Shown: positions 1-9,554, counted from the stretch's first letter. The stretch is DNA of 64,000 nt from Betaproteobacteria bacterium (GCA_028065725.1 JAPTVL010000324.1:1-64000); one strand, 5' to 3'. Translations and numbers: made by a program. The notes: a model not told the origin generated them from the sequence alone.

Positions 1-753
1 TTCCGATCTCCCACCGGCGGCGCCGTCCTTGCTGCGCGCCTTCACCAGCCGGTCGAGGGCACTGGCCATCCTGGCCGATTCGGCAGCCAGCTCCTGGGGG
101 TCGACCAGCGTCATCTCCCGGTAGCTTTGCTTGAGGTGCGGCATGATGTTGGCGTCGATCAGGACTTCGTTGACGACGCGATAGAGCCGGGGCAGTTCCG
201 CAGCGAGGTGCTGTCCGACCAGTTGCAGCAGCAGGACGCCCGCCGTCGCGTCGTCGTTCACCTCGGTACAGGCGGTTTCGACGCAGGACCACAGCGACGC
301 GAGCTTGAACGTCGTGTCGCCCCGAGTCATGGCGTCGCTCAGCACCAGGTAGGAAATCCGCTGCTCCAGCGCGCTGGTCTCCTCGCGGCAGGCGGTGGTC
401 AGGCGCTCGAGGACTCCGCGTGCGGCCAGCTGCAGGGCGACCTCGGCATCGTTGACGATCTTCAGCGCTCGCGCGTCGCCGTAGCCGTTGCCTGACTTCG
501 CCGCCTGCTGGCTACGCCCGGCGAGGCTGGTCGCTAATGCCGGCGTCACCTTGTCCCAGTGCGCTTGCAGTGCCAGCTTGAGGGCAGCGGCGGCGGCGCG
601 GCTGGCCGGGTCGTGGCCGGCCGTGTCGCGCTCGCCGGCTTCCTGGATCAGCGCAGGCCCGATTTCCTCGAACAGTTCGCACAAGTCGCTTTCCATCTGC
701 CGGCGGCTGCCGGCAATCAGGTTTGCTAGCATTGCGGTGTCTTTTTCCGTCAT
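1..753 (-). CDS. DUF1631-like protein, N-terminal part (cut by window edge)
   Basis: An open frame of 251 codons runs from an ATG at 753 to the window edge without a stop, so only the N-terminal part is present. The protein is soluble, Ala/Leu/Glu-rich and probably all helical, with no signal peptide or membrane segment. The stretch around residues 140-215 (paired short helices, then LYRVVNEVLIDANIMPHL) resembles the pattern I associate with DUF1631 proteins of proteobacteria, whose function is unknown. That family match is from memory and tentative; the reading frame itself is well supported by clean coding on this strand. No strong Shine-Dalgarno sequence precedes the ATG. Confidence 0.55.
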   Translation of the reverse strand, partial: MTEKDTAMLANLIAGSRRQMESDLCELFEEIGPALIQEAGERDTAGHDPASRAAAAALKLALQAHWDKVTPALATSLAGRSQQAAKSGNGYGDARALKIVNDAEVALQLAARGVLERLTTACREETSALEQRISYLVLSDAMTRGDTTFKLASLWSCVETACTEVNDDATAGVLLLQLVGQHLAAELPRLYRVVNEVLIDANIMPHLKQSYREMTLVDPQELAAESARMASALDRLVKARSKDGAAGGRSE

Positions 754-860
754 TTCAGGCGCGGCCGGAGTTTCGAAGCTGCAAATTATCCCATCGCTGA
801 GCGGTGCGCAGTTATCGGGAATAAAACAAGGATTTCCGGTCCTCCAGGCGCTTTCGGGGC

Positions 861-883
861 GCCGTAGCGCCAGCGCCGACTTT
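861..883 (+). repeat. dispersed 23-bp motif, copy 1
   Basis: Matches the core GCCGTAGCGCCAGCGCCGAC followed by TTT. It lies immediately after the stop codon of the EamA exporter gene. This is one of about 14 good copies in the window and is used here as the reference copy. Confidence 0.7.
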
Positions 884-886
884 CGC

Positions 887-1780
887 TCAGCCGCGTCCGG
901 CCAGCGCCGCGCGCAGCCGGGGCCACAACAGGTTGAGCGCCAGGCCGGCCATCACCAGTGCGGCGGCGGTCAGCTTCCAGGGCGGCAGCGATTCGTCCAG
1001 CCACAGGGCCGAAGCGCCCATGCCGAACACCGGCACCAGCATCGCCATCGGCGTGATCGTCGCCGCCGGGTGGCGCGCCAGCAGCCAGCCCCAGGCCGCG
1101 TAGCCGAACAGCGAATTGCCCCAGGCCTGCCAGGCCACCGCCGCCCAGGCCGCGGCATCGGCGGTTCGCAGCGCCGCCGAGATCGCGGCCCAGCCTTCGA
1201 CCGCCAGCGACAGCGCGATCAGCGGCGGCACCGCGAAGGCGCTGGACCACACCACGTAGGCCAGGATGTTGGCCGGCGCCCCCTGTTTCGCCGCGATGTT
1301 GCCACCGGCCCAGGCCAGCGCCGCCAGCAGCACCAGGCACAGGCCGAGCGGCGTGGTGCTGCCGTCGGTATGCAGCATGATCACGACGATGCCGCCCGCG
1401 GCCAGCAGCAGGGCGAACCACTGGAAGCCGCGCACGCGTTCGCCGGAGATGCGCATCGCCAGGCCGACGGTGAAGAACACCTGGACCTGGATCACCAGCG
1501 AGGCCAGGCCCGGCGAGATGTGGCCGTTCATTGCGACATACAGCAGGCCGAACTGGCCGGCGCCGATCAGCAGGCCGTAGAGCGCGAGGTTGCCCAGCGG
1601 CACCGCCGGGCGCGCGAAGAAGAACAGGCCGGGCAGCAGCACCAGACAGAAACGCAGGGCCGCCATCAGGATCGGCGGCAAAGCCCCGAGCGCGAACTTG
1701 ATGACCACGAAATTGACGCCCCAGACGGCGACCACCGCGAGAGCGAGCAGGAAGTGGCGCAGGGTGAGGGAGGCTGGCAT
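887..1780 (-). CDS. EamA-family permease (DMT superfamily exporter)
   Basis: A 297-residue very hydrophobic protein with about ten predicted membrane segments, the usual layout of two EamA repeats (roughly residues 8-135 and 145-285). It starts at MPASLTLRHFLLALAVVAVW, with a short cytoplasmic N-terminus before helix 1. The VWGVNFVVIKF stretch near residue 20 is typical of the drug/metabolite transporter superfamily, and overall it resembles O-acetylserine/cysteine exporters. The substrate cannot be told from sequence. The gene stands alone, between the DUF1631-like gene and the divergent adk, and a copy of the dispersed motif follows its stop codon. Confidence 0.85.
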   Translation of the reverse strand: MPASLTLRHFLLALAVVAVWGVNFVVIKFALGALPPILMAALRFCLVLLPGLFFFARPAVPLGNLALYGLLIGAGQFGLLYVAMNGHISPGLASLVIQVQVFFTVGLAMRISGERVRGFQWFALLLAAGGIVVIMLHTDGSTTPLGLCLVLLAALAWAGGNIAAKQGAPANILAYVVWSSAFAVPPLIALSLAVEGWAAISAALRTADAAAWAAVAWQAWGNSLFGYAAWGWLLARHPAATITPMAMLVPVFGMGASALWLDESLPPWKLTAAALVMAGLALNLLWPRLRAALAGRG

Positions 1781-1860
1781 GCGGGGATTGTCGCATGCGG
1801 GAATTCGGGCCTCTCGGCGCCGACCTCGCCGCCGCTTATCGATGCGGTAAGAAATCCTGA

Positions 1861-2637
<777 letters not shown>

Positions 2638-2674
2638 TCCCGGTCGCCGCAGCATTGCCGGCGCCGGCCTCGTT

Positions 2675-2698
2675 GCCGTGTCGCCGGCGCCGACTTTT
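2675..2698 (+). repeat. dispersed 23-bp motif, copy 2
   Basis: GCCGTGTCGCCGGCGCCGAC followed by TTTT, 37 bp after the adk stop codon. It differs from copy 1 at the variable positions only. The rest of the 2638-2873 gap shows nothing I recognise. Confidence 0.65.
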
Positions 2699-2873
2699 CG
2701 AGAAGTAAATTCAATTCGAATCTGAGGTTTGCGAGGGAAGAAAGCCCGCGCGACGTAGGATGTCAGACTGTCAGAAAGCCAAACCACTCTGACCCTTTTG
2801 GTTTTCGTGAGCGCAATGGTTGCTGCTTGATCGGCTTGGAACGAATTCGAAGCTGGTCCGTATTGTTCCTATC

Positions 2874-4175
2874 CTAGATCTTAAGGGTCCGGAGCAGACC
2901 CGAAACTTCCTTGCGTATCAAGTTGGAAAGCATGGTTTGCGCTTCGATCTCGTTTCTGAAATCAATCCGTGCTGCAGCCCTTCGAGAATGCACAACATCA
3001 CTTCGGCGCCCGTAGACTTTCCTGAAGTGCTCCCTTAGGCCAATACGTTCGGATGCTGTCTGTCCCATTAGGTAGGCATAGCGGTCCGCAAGTCTGTCTG
3101 TAAGTGGCGTTGTTCGTAAATTCTCATCATCGCCTAGGATGGCTTCCAGGCCGATACATCGCTGCAGAAACGCAACCGTTTGATTGTCGGCAGTGTCAGC
3201 ATCGAAATACCATTCGAGTGCGGCACGAATGCGATCCGCGTCTTTATGAGACTCATCTAGCTGCTGCAGCCGCATCGTTGTTGAAAGGGCTGAAGGCAAA
3301 GCTTTAGTCTTGTCCTCAGAGGTTTCGGCCACTCTTCCGCCTAGGATGGTTGTTCCACTCTTACCATCGTGAATCGTAAGGCTATCCTCATTGATCCTGA
3401 ACCATCGAACGTGCTTTGATGCTCCATCGGGCAAACGAAGCCGGTAAGTTTCGCGCTGATAGTCGTCGGGGTTGTATGCAATCACATCTATCGTGGTTTG
3501 CGTTGGGTCCATGCTGCGATTTTCAATCAGTATTTCTCCAAGCTCTCGATGCCGAAGCACTCCACTAGAAAAACCAAGTACAAGAAAATGTTTTAGTCGA
3601 GCAAACGCACGGGCCGGAGAATATGATGTTAGCGAACGGTCTGCATAGCCTGGAACCTCGAAGCGCAGGTATACGGTGTCGGCCTTCAATCGGTCTCGCC
3701 ATTCAACCTGATCTGCGCCTAGACTGAAAAGACCGCGAAGTGTGTTTGGCTTCTCTACCAAATCACCATAAGTATTGCCCACAGTTTGAATGATGCTAAC
3801 TCCTGCTCCAAGAGCGATTTCAGCTATTCCATACCTTGGAAATAGGGGGAGTTCAAAGCATATAAAGTAGGGTCTTGGAAGGGATTCGAGAAAGATTCTC
3901 ATCTCTTCTTCAACCACGGGAATTAGATTCCCATCGAGTGGGCCAGTGAAGCCGGTAACGGTTGCACCTTCAACGCGCCTGTATGCCAGCTGAGCTATGT
4001 GCCATATGTCGAACTCATCTAGAAATTCTCCCCAAGGCCCGTCTCGACCAATTGAGTTCCAGAGCGCCTCATACTCAAGATTGAACGACGCATCTAGACG
4101 GCGCGTTTCGCTAACCTGAAATGTATGCACGTATGCAGCTAGAAGCTCGCGTTGCTTCTTGAAAAGCTGAGGCAT
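2874..4175 (-). CDS. HEPN (ApeA-like) domain protein, candidate defence gene
   Basis: A 433-residue protein of unknown function. The N-terminal two thirds show no motif I can name. The C-terminal ~130 residues are helical and resemble the Apea-like HEPN domain: a segment around FLQRCIGLEAILGDDE, then YGRRSDVVHSRR containing the HEPN RNase signature R-x4-6-H, and a final helix. Many HEPN proteins are RNases acting in abortive infection or toxin systems; ApeA-type proteins are reported as anti-phage. Base composition is clearly lower in GC than both neighbours, suggesting acquisition. It is solitary, with no partner antitoxin in the same operon. Defence function is inference; the RxxxxH motif is seen. 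Confidence 0.7.
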   Translation of the reverse strand: MPQLFKKQRELLAAYVHTFQVSETRRLDASFNLEYEALWNSIGRDGPWGEFLDEFDIWHIAQLAYRRVEGATVTGFTGPLDGNLIPVVEEEMRIFLESLPRPYFICFELPLFPRYGIAEIALGAGVSIIQTVGNTYGDLVEKPNTLRGLFSLGADQVEWRDRLKADTVYLRFEVPGYADRSLTSYSPARAFARLKHFLVLGFSSGVLRHRELGEILIENRSMDPTQTTIDVIAYNPDDYQRETYRLRLPDGASKHVRWFRINEDSLTIHDGKSGTTILGGRVAETSEDKTKALPSALSTTMRLQQLDESHKDADRIRAALEWYFDADTADNQTVAFLQRCIGLEAILGDDENLRTTPLTDRLADRYAYLMGQTASERIGLREHFRKVYGRRSDVVHSRRAAARIDFRNEIEAQTMLSNLIRKEVSGLLRTLKI

Positions 4176-4187
4176 TCGGTATCACTT

Positions 4188-4196
4188 TCTATAGCA
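4188..4196 (-). promoter_or_regulatory. candidate extended -10 for the HEPN gene
   Basis: On the minus strand TGC followed by TATAGA ends 12 bases before the ATG at 4175. This would give an almost leaderless transcript, consistent with the lack of a Shine-Dalgarno sequence. No good -35 is visible. Confidence 0.3.
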
Positions 4197-4291
4197 AGTT
4201 ACAGCATGAAACACAGATGGTAGCCGCTATAACGCTGACGAATAGTAAAGGTAAGGAGCCTACAACATCGGTGCAATTGGCAGGATATGGT

Positions 4292-5194
4292 CTATTTTGA
4301 ATTCGCCACCCCACTAACCACATGCCCGGTCGGGACCAGCCGTGATGCCGGCTCGCAGTGCCGGGTCTGGTCGTCGAAGAAGAAGTCGGGTTCGAATTCA
4401 CCGAGGAAGCGCGACTTCTCCAGACCGCCGAGAAACATCGCTTCGTCGACCTCGACCTGCCATTCCATCAGGGTGCGGATTGCGCGTTCGTGGGCGGGGG
4501 CGCTGCGCGCGGTGACCAGCGCGGTGCGGATTTTCATCGGGCAGCCGGCGCTGTCGGCGCGCAGGCGGTGCAGGGCTGCCAACAGGGGCAGGAAGGGGCC
4601 GGGCGGCAGCGGGTGCAGCGCATGGCTTTCTTCATGGTCCTGAAAGGCGGCGAGGCCTTGTTCCTGGAACACGCGCTCGGCCTCGTCGGAGAACAGCACG
4701 GCATCGCCGTCGAAGGCGATGCGCACTTCCTGCGGGTGCTGCTCGGCTTCGGTCAGCGAGGCCGAATACACGCGCGCCGCGGGGAAGCCGCCTTCCAGCG
4801 CGGCGCGCACGTCGGCTTCGTTGGCGGAGAGGAAGAGGTTGGCGCCCAGCGGCTTGAGGTAGTGGAAGGGCGGCCGGCCGCGCGTGAATACGCCGCGCTC
4901 CAGCTGCATGCCGGCGGCAGTGGCGGAACGGAAGATGCGCAGGCCGGAGACCGGGTCGTTGCGCGAGAGGATCACCACGGCCACGCGCTGGCGTTCGGGC
5001 GTGTTGAAGGCCAGCAGCTTCTGCACCAGCGGGAAGGCGACGCCGGGCCGCGCCGGCTGGTCCATGCGTGCCAGCTGCAGGCGCATGTAGGCGGAATCGT
5101 CCTGGTCCTCGAAGACGCGGTTTTCCTCCTCGAAATCGAACAGCGCGCGCGAGGAGAGCGCGACGACAAGCTGGCCTTCGAGGCTGGCGGGCAT
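4292..5194 (-). CDS. cytosolic 5'-nucleotidase (PF06189-type)
   Basis: A 300-residue soluble protein resembling the cN-I-like 5'-nucleotidase family, which dephosphorylates nucleoside monophosphates. Visible family features are the N-terminal LVVALSSRALFDFEEENRVF (residues 8-27), VAVVILSRNDP, the FLSANEADV segment and the C-terminal FEPDFFFDDQTRHCE. I chose MPASLEGQLV at 5194 because family members begin a few residues before this strand; a frame-open ATG at 5272 would add 26 residues unlike the family and would run across a copy of the dispersed motif. Its neighbours are accessory genes, and it appears monocistronic. Confidence 0.85.
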   Translation of the reverse strand: MPASLEGQLVVALSSRALFDFEEENRVFEDQDDSAYMRLQLARMDQPARPGVAFPLVQKLLAFNTPERQRVAVVILSRNDPVSGLRIFRSATAAGMQLERGVFTRGRPPFHYLKPLGANLFLSANEADVRAALEGGFPAARVYSASLTEAEQHPQEVRIAFDGDAVLFSDEAERVFQEQGLAAFQDHEESHALHPLPPGPFLPLLAALHRLRADSAGCPMKIRTALVTARSAPAHERAIRTLMEWQVEVDEAMFLGGLEKSRFLGEFEPDFFFDDQTRHCEPASRLVPTGHVVSGVANSK

Positions 5195-5226
5195 CAGGGT
5201 TTCACCGTGTTGTTCGCGCGTCGGTC

Positions 5227-5251
5227 GCCGTGTCGCCGACGCTGACAATTC
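5227..5251 (+). repeat. dispersed motif, copy 3
   Basis: GCCGTGTCGCCGACGCTGAC followed by AATTC, upstream of the 5'-nucleotidase start. It is somewhat divergent at the 3' end, where most copies read TTT. Confidence 0.5.
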
Positions 5252-5297
5252 GACAGCATCCATGCTGTACAAACCGAACCGGCCCTTATCGCCTCGC

Positions 5298-5651
5298 TCA
5301 TCCGCGTACGATCACCGCCTGCCGGTTAACCTCGACAAACCGCGCACTCTCGAAACCACGCTCGATCAGCGAGAGACTCCGGTCGAACAAGTCGATCAGA
5401 TCGTCATTGGAGATGTTGCCGGTGGCTACGAGTAGCAAGCGACGCGGGGTGTCCTGAACCAGAAGCGTGCGCACAAAATCGTCGTCCTTGGTGACCACGA
5501 TGCGGTTCTCGCTGTCGGCAATGGCGCACACATCGGCGTCCGAAGTCAGGTTGCGGCGCGGCAAGTCCAGGGTATGCAGCGCATCGTGTCCGCGGCTTGT
5601 CAGCCAGGCGGCTATCCGTCGCGGCAGTTGCGCATCGACGAGGAATTTCAC
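5298..5651 (-). CDS. DUF5615 PIN-like toxin
   Basis: A 117-residue protein starting MKFLVDAQLPRRIAAWL, the characteristic start of DUF5615 proteins, which are compact PIN-like domains. Acidic residues expected at a PIN metal site are visible: D6 in the first strand, the SDADV/D segment near residue 40, and VTKDDDF near residue 57. It overlaps the upstream DUF433 gene by 4 bp (ATGA), so the two are translationally coupled. Such DUF433-DUF5615 pairs are widely annotated as VapBC-like toxin-antitoxin modules, and toxin activity as an RNase is inferred from that family. It ends before the 5'-nucleotidase gene. Confidence 0.8.
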   Translation of the reverse strand: MKFLVDAQLPRRIAAWLTSRGHDALHTLDLPRRNLTSDADVCAIADSENRIVVTKDDDFVRTLLVQDTPRRLLLVATGNISNDDLIDLFDRSLSLIERGFESARFVEVNRQAVIVRG

Positions 5652-5881
5652 GCCGCCATCTGCCCGATGGGTTCGATCCGATTGATATGCGAGAGGCGCG
5701 CCGCGAAGTCCAGCACGGCGAGGATATCTTCACGCTCAAGATCCTCGTAGTCTGCAAGAATGTCCTCGATGCTCATTCCGCCGGCAAGCCATTCGAGAAC
5801 ATTTTCCACGGGATAGCGCAAACCTCGGATACAGGGTTTGCCGTGGCAAATGTCTGGCTGCATCGTGATGCGATCATTCAT
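5648..5881 (-). CDS. DUF433 antitoxin
   Basis: A 77-residue protein with the standard DUF433 layout: ITMQPDICHGKPCIRGLR near the N-terminus (the GKPCIRG stretch is diagnostic), then YPVENVLEWLAGGMSIEDIL and a helical tail. The family has a winged/ribbon-helix-like DNA-binding fold and acts as the antitoxin of DUF5615 PIN-like toxins. It is the first gene of a two-gene operon, overlapping the toxin gene by 4 bp. A TATAAA-like -10 lies about 30 bp upstream on the minus strand without a convincing -35. Autoregulation is likely by analogy, but no operator was identified. Confidence 0.82.
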   Translation of the reverse strand: MNDRITMQPDICHGKPCIRGLRYPVENVLEWLAGGMSIEDILADYEDLEREDILAVLDFAARLSHINRIEPIGQMAA

Positions 5882-6011
5882 GGCAACGATCCTTGAAAAA
5901 ACAGCGCTACTTTATACCCTCTCCGGTCAGTTGAACTATCGGGCATCCTGCGTACGCGTCCAAAGGCATTATTTCGGATTCGTTCACCCATTGACCGCAC
6001 GACGGGACGGA

Positions 6012-6036
6012 AAAACTAAAATCCGATTTTAGTTTT
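6012..6036 (-). terminator. AT-rich perfect inverted repeat overlapping the WYL stop codon
   Basis: Arms AAAACTAAAATC and GATTTTAGTTTT are perfectly complementary around a single base. The repeat encodes the last residues and stop (6016-6018) of the WYL gene. It is followed on the minus strand by TTTTT, as an intrinsic terminator would be, and may work in both directions. Confidence 0.6.
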
Positions 6037-7071
6037 GTCAGACGCCTGCGAACCGCCCTGTAGCCTTCCGCCCGCCTTCGGCGCCGCGGCATACATCTGT
6101 GTCATGCGCGCCGCCTCGTCGGCGACTCTCTGCCGCAGGTCGGGCGGGGCCAGCACTTCGACGTCGGCGCCGAACTTGAGGATATCCATGATCAGTTCGC
6201 GATGGTCGGCGTAGGGGAATTCGAGCAGCCATGAGCCGTCGGCATCGAAGCCACACTTCTGTTTGGGGTGCCAGGTTTCCTGCGCCACCCAGCGCGCGCG
6301 CTTGGGCGTGAAGCGCAGCTTGGCGTGCTGCAGCTTGCGCCCGGAGAAGATGCCGTAACCGGGGCCGAGCACTTCGTCGAGGCTGCGATGCGAGACCTCG
6401 CGCGCCTTTTTCTCGATCACGTTGCATTCGCGGATCGAATCGAGAGAAAAGTTGCGAATGTCGTTGCGCAGGTGGCACCAGGCGTCGAGATACCAGTTCT
6501 CGCGGTAGTAGACCAGGCGTTGCGGCGAGACTTCGCGCTCGGTGGTTTCGCCGCTGCCGCGGGCGAAGTAGGTGATGGCGAGGCGCTTGCGGCGCAGCAG
6601 CGCGGCGCCGACTTTCTCGAAGTGGGCGAGCTTGAGGTCGCGCTTGCCGAGGCCGACGATCAGCACGCGGCGGCGGATTTCCTCGGCGGTATTCTCCGCC
6701 GTGCCGAGCAGGCTGTTGAGGCGCGCGATCAGCGGCTGGATGTGCGGCGTCAGGATGCCGCCGGGATCGAGGTCGGTCAGCAGGTGCTGCATGGTCAGCA
6801 GCGCATGCACCTCGCCCGAGTTGAACCAGAGGCCGGGCAGTTCGTACTGCGCGCCGGCCTCGGCGTGCGGCGTGTCGAAGCGGTAGCCGCCGGCGCTGCC
6901 AGCATTTCTGTCCCAGACGATGGGCGCATTGAGCCGGTTGCGCATGTATTCGAGATCGCGCTTGAGCGTGGCGCGCGAGACTTCCAGCGCCGCCATCAGG
7001 TCGACGAAAGGCACCAGCTTGCGGTCGTGGATCATCTGGTCGATCTTGTAGAAGCGCTCAGTGCGATCCAT
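6016..7071 (-). CDS. WYL-domain transcriptional regulator
   Basis: A 351-residue protein of the YafY/WYL type. Residues 1-60 form a helix-turn-helix domain (FYKIDQMIHDRKLVPFVDLM, then VSRATLKRDLEYMR as recognition helix). A linker follows, then the WYL domain with the REVSPQRLVYYRENWYLDAW core and downstream basic residues. The C-terminal extension resembles WCX (LKFGADVEVLAPPDLRQRV). WYL proteins usually repress or activate neighbouring genes in response to nucleic-acid-like ligands and are common beside defence loci. The ATG at 7071 overlaps the 3' end of rsgA by 14 bp, so it is probably co-transcribed with it. Its targets are unknown. Confidence 0.85.
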   Translation of the reverse strand: MDRTERFYKIDQMIHDRKLVPFVDLMAALEVSRATLKRDLEYMRNRLNAPIVWDRNAGSAGGYRFDTPHAEAGAQYELPGLWFNSGEVHALLTMQHLLTDLDPGGILTPHIQPLIARLNSLLGTAENTAEEIRRRVLIVGLGKRDLKLAHFEKVGAALLRRKRLAITYFARGSGETTEREVSPQRLVYYRENWYLDAWCHLRNDIRNFSLDSIRECNVIEKKAREVSHRSLDEVLGPGYGIFSGRKLQHAKLRFTPKRARWVAQETWHPKQKCGFDADGSWLLEFPYADHRELIMDILKFGADVEVLAPPDLRQRVADEAARMTQMYAAAPKAGGRLQGGSQASDKTKIGF

Positions 7072-7936
7072 GGCGGGATTCGGCGATGAATTGACGGAAG
7101 TGGTCGAGGCGGCGTGGATGGATTATGCCCTCGGCAAGGGCCTGCTTGATCGCGCAGCCCGGTTCGGCGTCGTGCTGGCAGTCGCGGAAGCGGCACTGGC
7201 CGAGGAAGGGGCGGAACTCGGCGAAGCCGAATTCGATCTGCTGGGCGGTGAGGTGCTTGAGGCCGAATTCCTGCAGCCCGGGGCTGTCGATCAGCGTTCC
7301 GTCGTGCGGAAGATGGTAGAGCCGGGCGTAGGTGGTGGTGTGCTTGCCGCTGTCGAGCACGGTCGACAGTTCGCGCGTCGGCGCCGCGGCGCCGGGCACC
7401 AGGGCATTGGTCAGGGTGGACTTGCCCATGCCGCTTTGCCCCACCAGCACCGAGCTTTCGCCCGCCAGCAGCGGCAGCAGCGGCGAGGCATCGAGCCTGG
7501 CCGAGAGTTCGACGACGCGGCAGCCGAGCGCGACGAAGGGCGCCAGGAGCTTCCTCGCGCCAGGCAGTGCGGCGGTCAGGTCGGACTTGTTGAGCACGAT
7601 GGTGGTGACGAGGCCTTCATTTTCGGCGGCGACCAGGGCGCGGGAGAGCAGCATGTCGGAGAAGGACGGATCGGTGGCGACCACCAGCAGCAATTGCGTG
7701 GCGTTGGCGGCGATCAGTTTCTGGCGGTAGAGGTCGCTGCGGTAGAGCAGGCTGCGGCGCGGGCCGTGGCCGGTGATCTGGCCGTCGGCGGTGAGCTCGA
7801 CTTCGTCGCCGACGGCGTAGGGGCTTTTCTTGCCGCGCGGATAGCCGGTGGCGAGGCTGCCTTCGGCCAGCTCGATCTCGTAGTGCCGGCCGAAGGCGGC
7901 AACGATGGTGCCGTGCCTGTTCTGCGCGCCGCTCAA
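7058..7936 (-). CDS. rsgA: ribosome small subunit-dependent GTPase A
   Basis: A 292-residue late 30S assembly GTPase. It has an N-terminal OB fold, then a circularly permuted GTPase domain: NKSD (G4) at residues 116-119 comes before the P-loop GQSGMGKS at 166-173 and DSPG (G3) at 217-220. The C-terminal zinc knuckle has C248, C253, H255 and C261. All signature residues are present and the length is normal. It lies on the minus strand between phhB (6 bp away) and the WYL gene (overlapping), so phhB-rsgA-WYL may be one transcript downstream of the M48 protease gene. Confidence 0.95.
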   Translation of the reverse strand: MSGAQNRHGTIVAAFGRHYEIELAEGSLATGYPRGKKSPYAVGDEVELTADGQITGHGPRRSLLYRSDLYRQKLIAANATQLLLVVATDPSFSDMLLSRALVAAENEGLVTTIVLNKSDLTAALPGARKLLAPFVALGCRVVELSARLDASPLLPLLAGESSVLVGQSGMGKSTLTNALVPGAAAPTRELSTVLDSGKHTTTYARLYHLPHDGTLIDSPGLQEFGLKHLTAQQIEFGFAEFRPFLGQCRFRDCQHDAEPGCAIKQALAEGIIHPRRLDHFRQFIAESRHGSH

Positions 7937-7942
7937 CGCGCG

Positions 7943-8281
7943 TTACAGCGAGAGCAGCGCATCGATCTTGGCCGCGCAGATGAAGTCGTTTTCCGAGAGG
8001 CCGCCGATCGCGTGCGTGGTGTAGCTGACGATGCACTGGCCCCAGCCGACGGCGAGATCGGGGTGATGGTCCTCGCGGTGCGAGATCCAGGCCGTGGCGT
8101 TCACGAAGGCCATGGTCTCGTAGTAGTTCTTGAATTTGTAGGTCTTGCTGATGACGCTGCCCTCGCGCTGCCAGCCTTCCAGCGTGGCCAGCATCGCGGC
8201 GGCTTCGTCGTCGGTGAGCGGCGGCACGCCGCCTTCGCAGGGCTTGCACTTGCCCTTGGACAGATCGCAGACCATGGTCAT
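7943..8281 (-). CDS. phhB: 4a-hydroxytetrahydrobiopterin dehydratase (PCD/DCoH family)
   Basis: A 112-residue pterin-4a-carbinolamine dehydratase, which regenerates pterin cofactor after aromatic amino acid hydroxylation. The family core is intact: residues around [18 protein letters not shown], then the catalytic [13 protein letters not shown] region with its histidines, and the C-terminal [12 protein letters not shown] Cys-rich N-terminus (CKPCEGG) is common in bacterial members. No hydroxylase gene is nearby; in such genomes PCD may serve molybdopterin or pterin metabolism instead. It is tightly packed with rsgA (6 bp) and 10 bp after the M48 gene, suggesting one operon. Confidence 0.93.
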   Translation of the reverse strand: MTMVCDLSKGKCKPCEGGVPPLTDDEAAAMLATLEGWQREGSVISKTYKFKNYYETMAFVNATAWISHREDHHPDLAVGWGQCIVSYTTHAIGGLSENDFICAAKIDALLSL

Positions 8282-8291
8282 GATATTTCCT

Positions 8292-9554
8292 TTACGCGGA
8301 TTGCAGCCGCGCGATGCGCTGGCTGGCGGGTGGATGGGAATCGTGGAACAGCGAGTGCAGCGGGTCGGGCGTCAGTGTTGCCGCGTTGTCGCGGTAGAGC
8401 TTGACCAGCGCGGCGATCAGGTCGGGGGCGGCGGTTTGCTGAGCGGCGTAGGCGTCGGCTTCGTACTCGTGCCGGCGCGAGAGCGCCGAGGTCAGCGGTG
8501 CCAGCGGAAACAGGAACACCGGCAGCACCATGGAGAACAGCAGCAGGGCCATCGCCGTACGAGTTGTTGATTCCGTGCCGTCGGCGCCGACTCCCAGCCC
8601 GGCAAAGAACCAGGCCTGGTCCATGAGCTGTCCGAGCAACCAGAGGAAGGCCAGGCTCAGCACGGCGGAGAGCGCGATGCGCTTGATCACGTGGCGATGC
8701 TTGAAATGCCCCAGTTCATGCGCCAGCACCGCTTCGATTTCCTCGGGGGCGAGCTTTTCCAGCAGGGTGTCGAAGAAGACGATGCGACGGGCAGCGCCGA
8801 AGCCGGTGAAATAGGCGTTGCCGTGCGCCGAGCGCTTCGAACCGTCCATCACGAACAGGCCGGAGGCGGCAAAGCCGCAGCGCGCCAACAGGGCTTCGAT
8901 GCGTTGCTTGAGCGCGGCATCCTCGAGCGGCGTGAACTTGTTGAACAGCGGCGCGATGACGGTCGGGTAGAGCAACAGGATCAGCAGGTTGGTGGCGAGC
9001 CAGACCAGCCAGACATAGAACCACCAGTACTTGCCCATGACGTCCATCAGCCACAGCACGGCGAGCAGCAGCGGACCGCCGATCAGCACGGTGAGCGCGG
9101 CGCCCTTGGCCAGGTCGGCGCACCACAGCGGCCAGGTCAGCTTGTTGAAGCCGAAGCGCGCCTCGATGCGGAAGGTGCGGTAGAGGCTGGCCGGCAGGCC
9201 GATGCAGAAGCCGAGCAGGCCGACGCCGGCGAACAGCGCCAGGCCGTGCAGGTAGCCGCTGCCGAGCCAGCCGCGCAGGGCCTGGTCGATCAGGCCGAGT
9301 CCGCCGCCGAGGGTCAGGGCCAGCAGCACCGCGACATCGACGGCGATTTCGAACAGGCCGAGACGCACCTTGGCCACCGTGTAGTCGGCCGCCTTGCGGT
9401 GGTCGGCCAGCTCGATGCGGCCGGCGAAGTTGTCCGGCACCCGATCGCGATGCGCGACGACGTGGCGCAGATGGCGCACGTCGAGCCACAGGCGCAGGCC
9501 GGTGGACAGGGCCAGGGCGGCAAGAAATACAAGACTGAAGTGATATGGATTCAT
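8292..9554 (-). CDS. M48 family membrane metalloprotease (STE24/CAAX protease-like)
   Basis: A 420-residue integral membrane zinc protease. Several hydrophobic segments precede the HELGH zinc motif at residues 279-283, and the third ligand lies in the EYEADAYAA segment near residue 360. The N-terminal half matches the CAAX prenyl protease N-terminal domain ([25 protein letters not shown]). Bacterial members probably act in membrane protein quality control; the substrate is unknown. I chose MNPYHFSL at 9554. It is divergent from orn with a 56-bp gap. A copy of the dispersed motif is inside the gene and encodes part of GVGADGTE in a loop. Confidence 0.93.
   Translation of the reverse strand: MNPYHFSLVFLAALALSTGLRLWLDVRHLRHVVAHRDRVPDNFAGRIELADHRKAADYTVAKVRLGLFEIAVDVAVLLALTLGGGLGLIDQALRGWLGSGYLHGLALFAGVGLLGFCIGLPASLYRTFRIEARFGFNKLTWPLWCADLAKGAALTVLIGGPLLLAVLWLMDVMGKYWWFYVWLVWLATNLLILLLYPTVIAPLFNKFTPLEDAALKQRIEALLARCGFAASGLFVMDGSKRSAHGNAYFTGFGAARRIVFFDTLLEKLAPEEIEAVLAHELGHFKHRHVIKRIALSAVLSLAFLWLLGQLMDQAWFFAGLGVGADGTESTTRTAMALLLFSMVLPVFLFPLAPLTSALSRRHEYEADAYAAQQTAAPDLIAALVKLYRDNAATLTPDPLHSLFHDSHPPASQRIARLQSA
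8574..8593 (+). repeat. dispersed motif inside the M48 protease gene
   Basis: CCGTGCCGTCGGCGCCGACT on the plus strand. In the gene's sense it encodes VGADGT in a predicted loop between membrane segments. Confidence 0.5.

Noticed and set aside
4189..4401. 70-codon minus-strand frame between the HEPN gene and the 5'-nucleotidase
   Set aside because: Overlaps the nucleotidase 3' end out of frame and shows no coding signal; the gap looks like promoter DNA.
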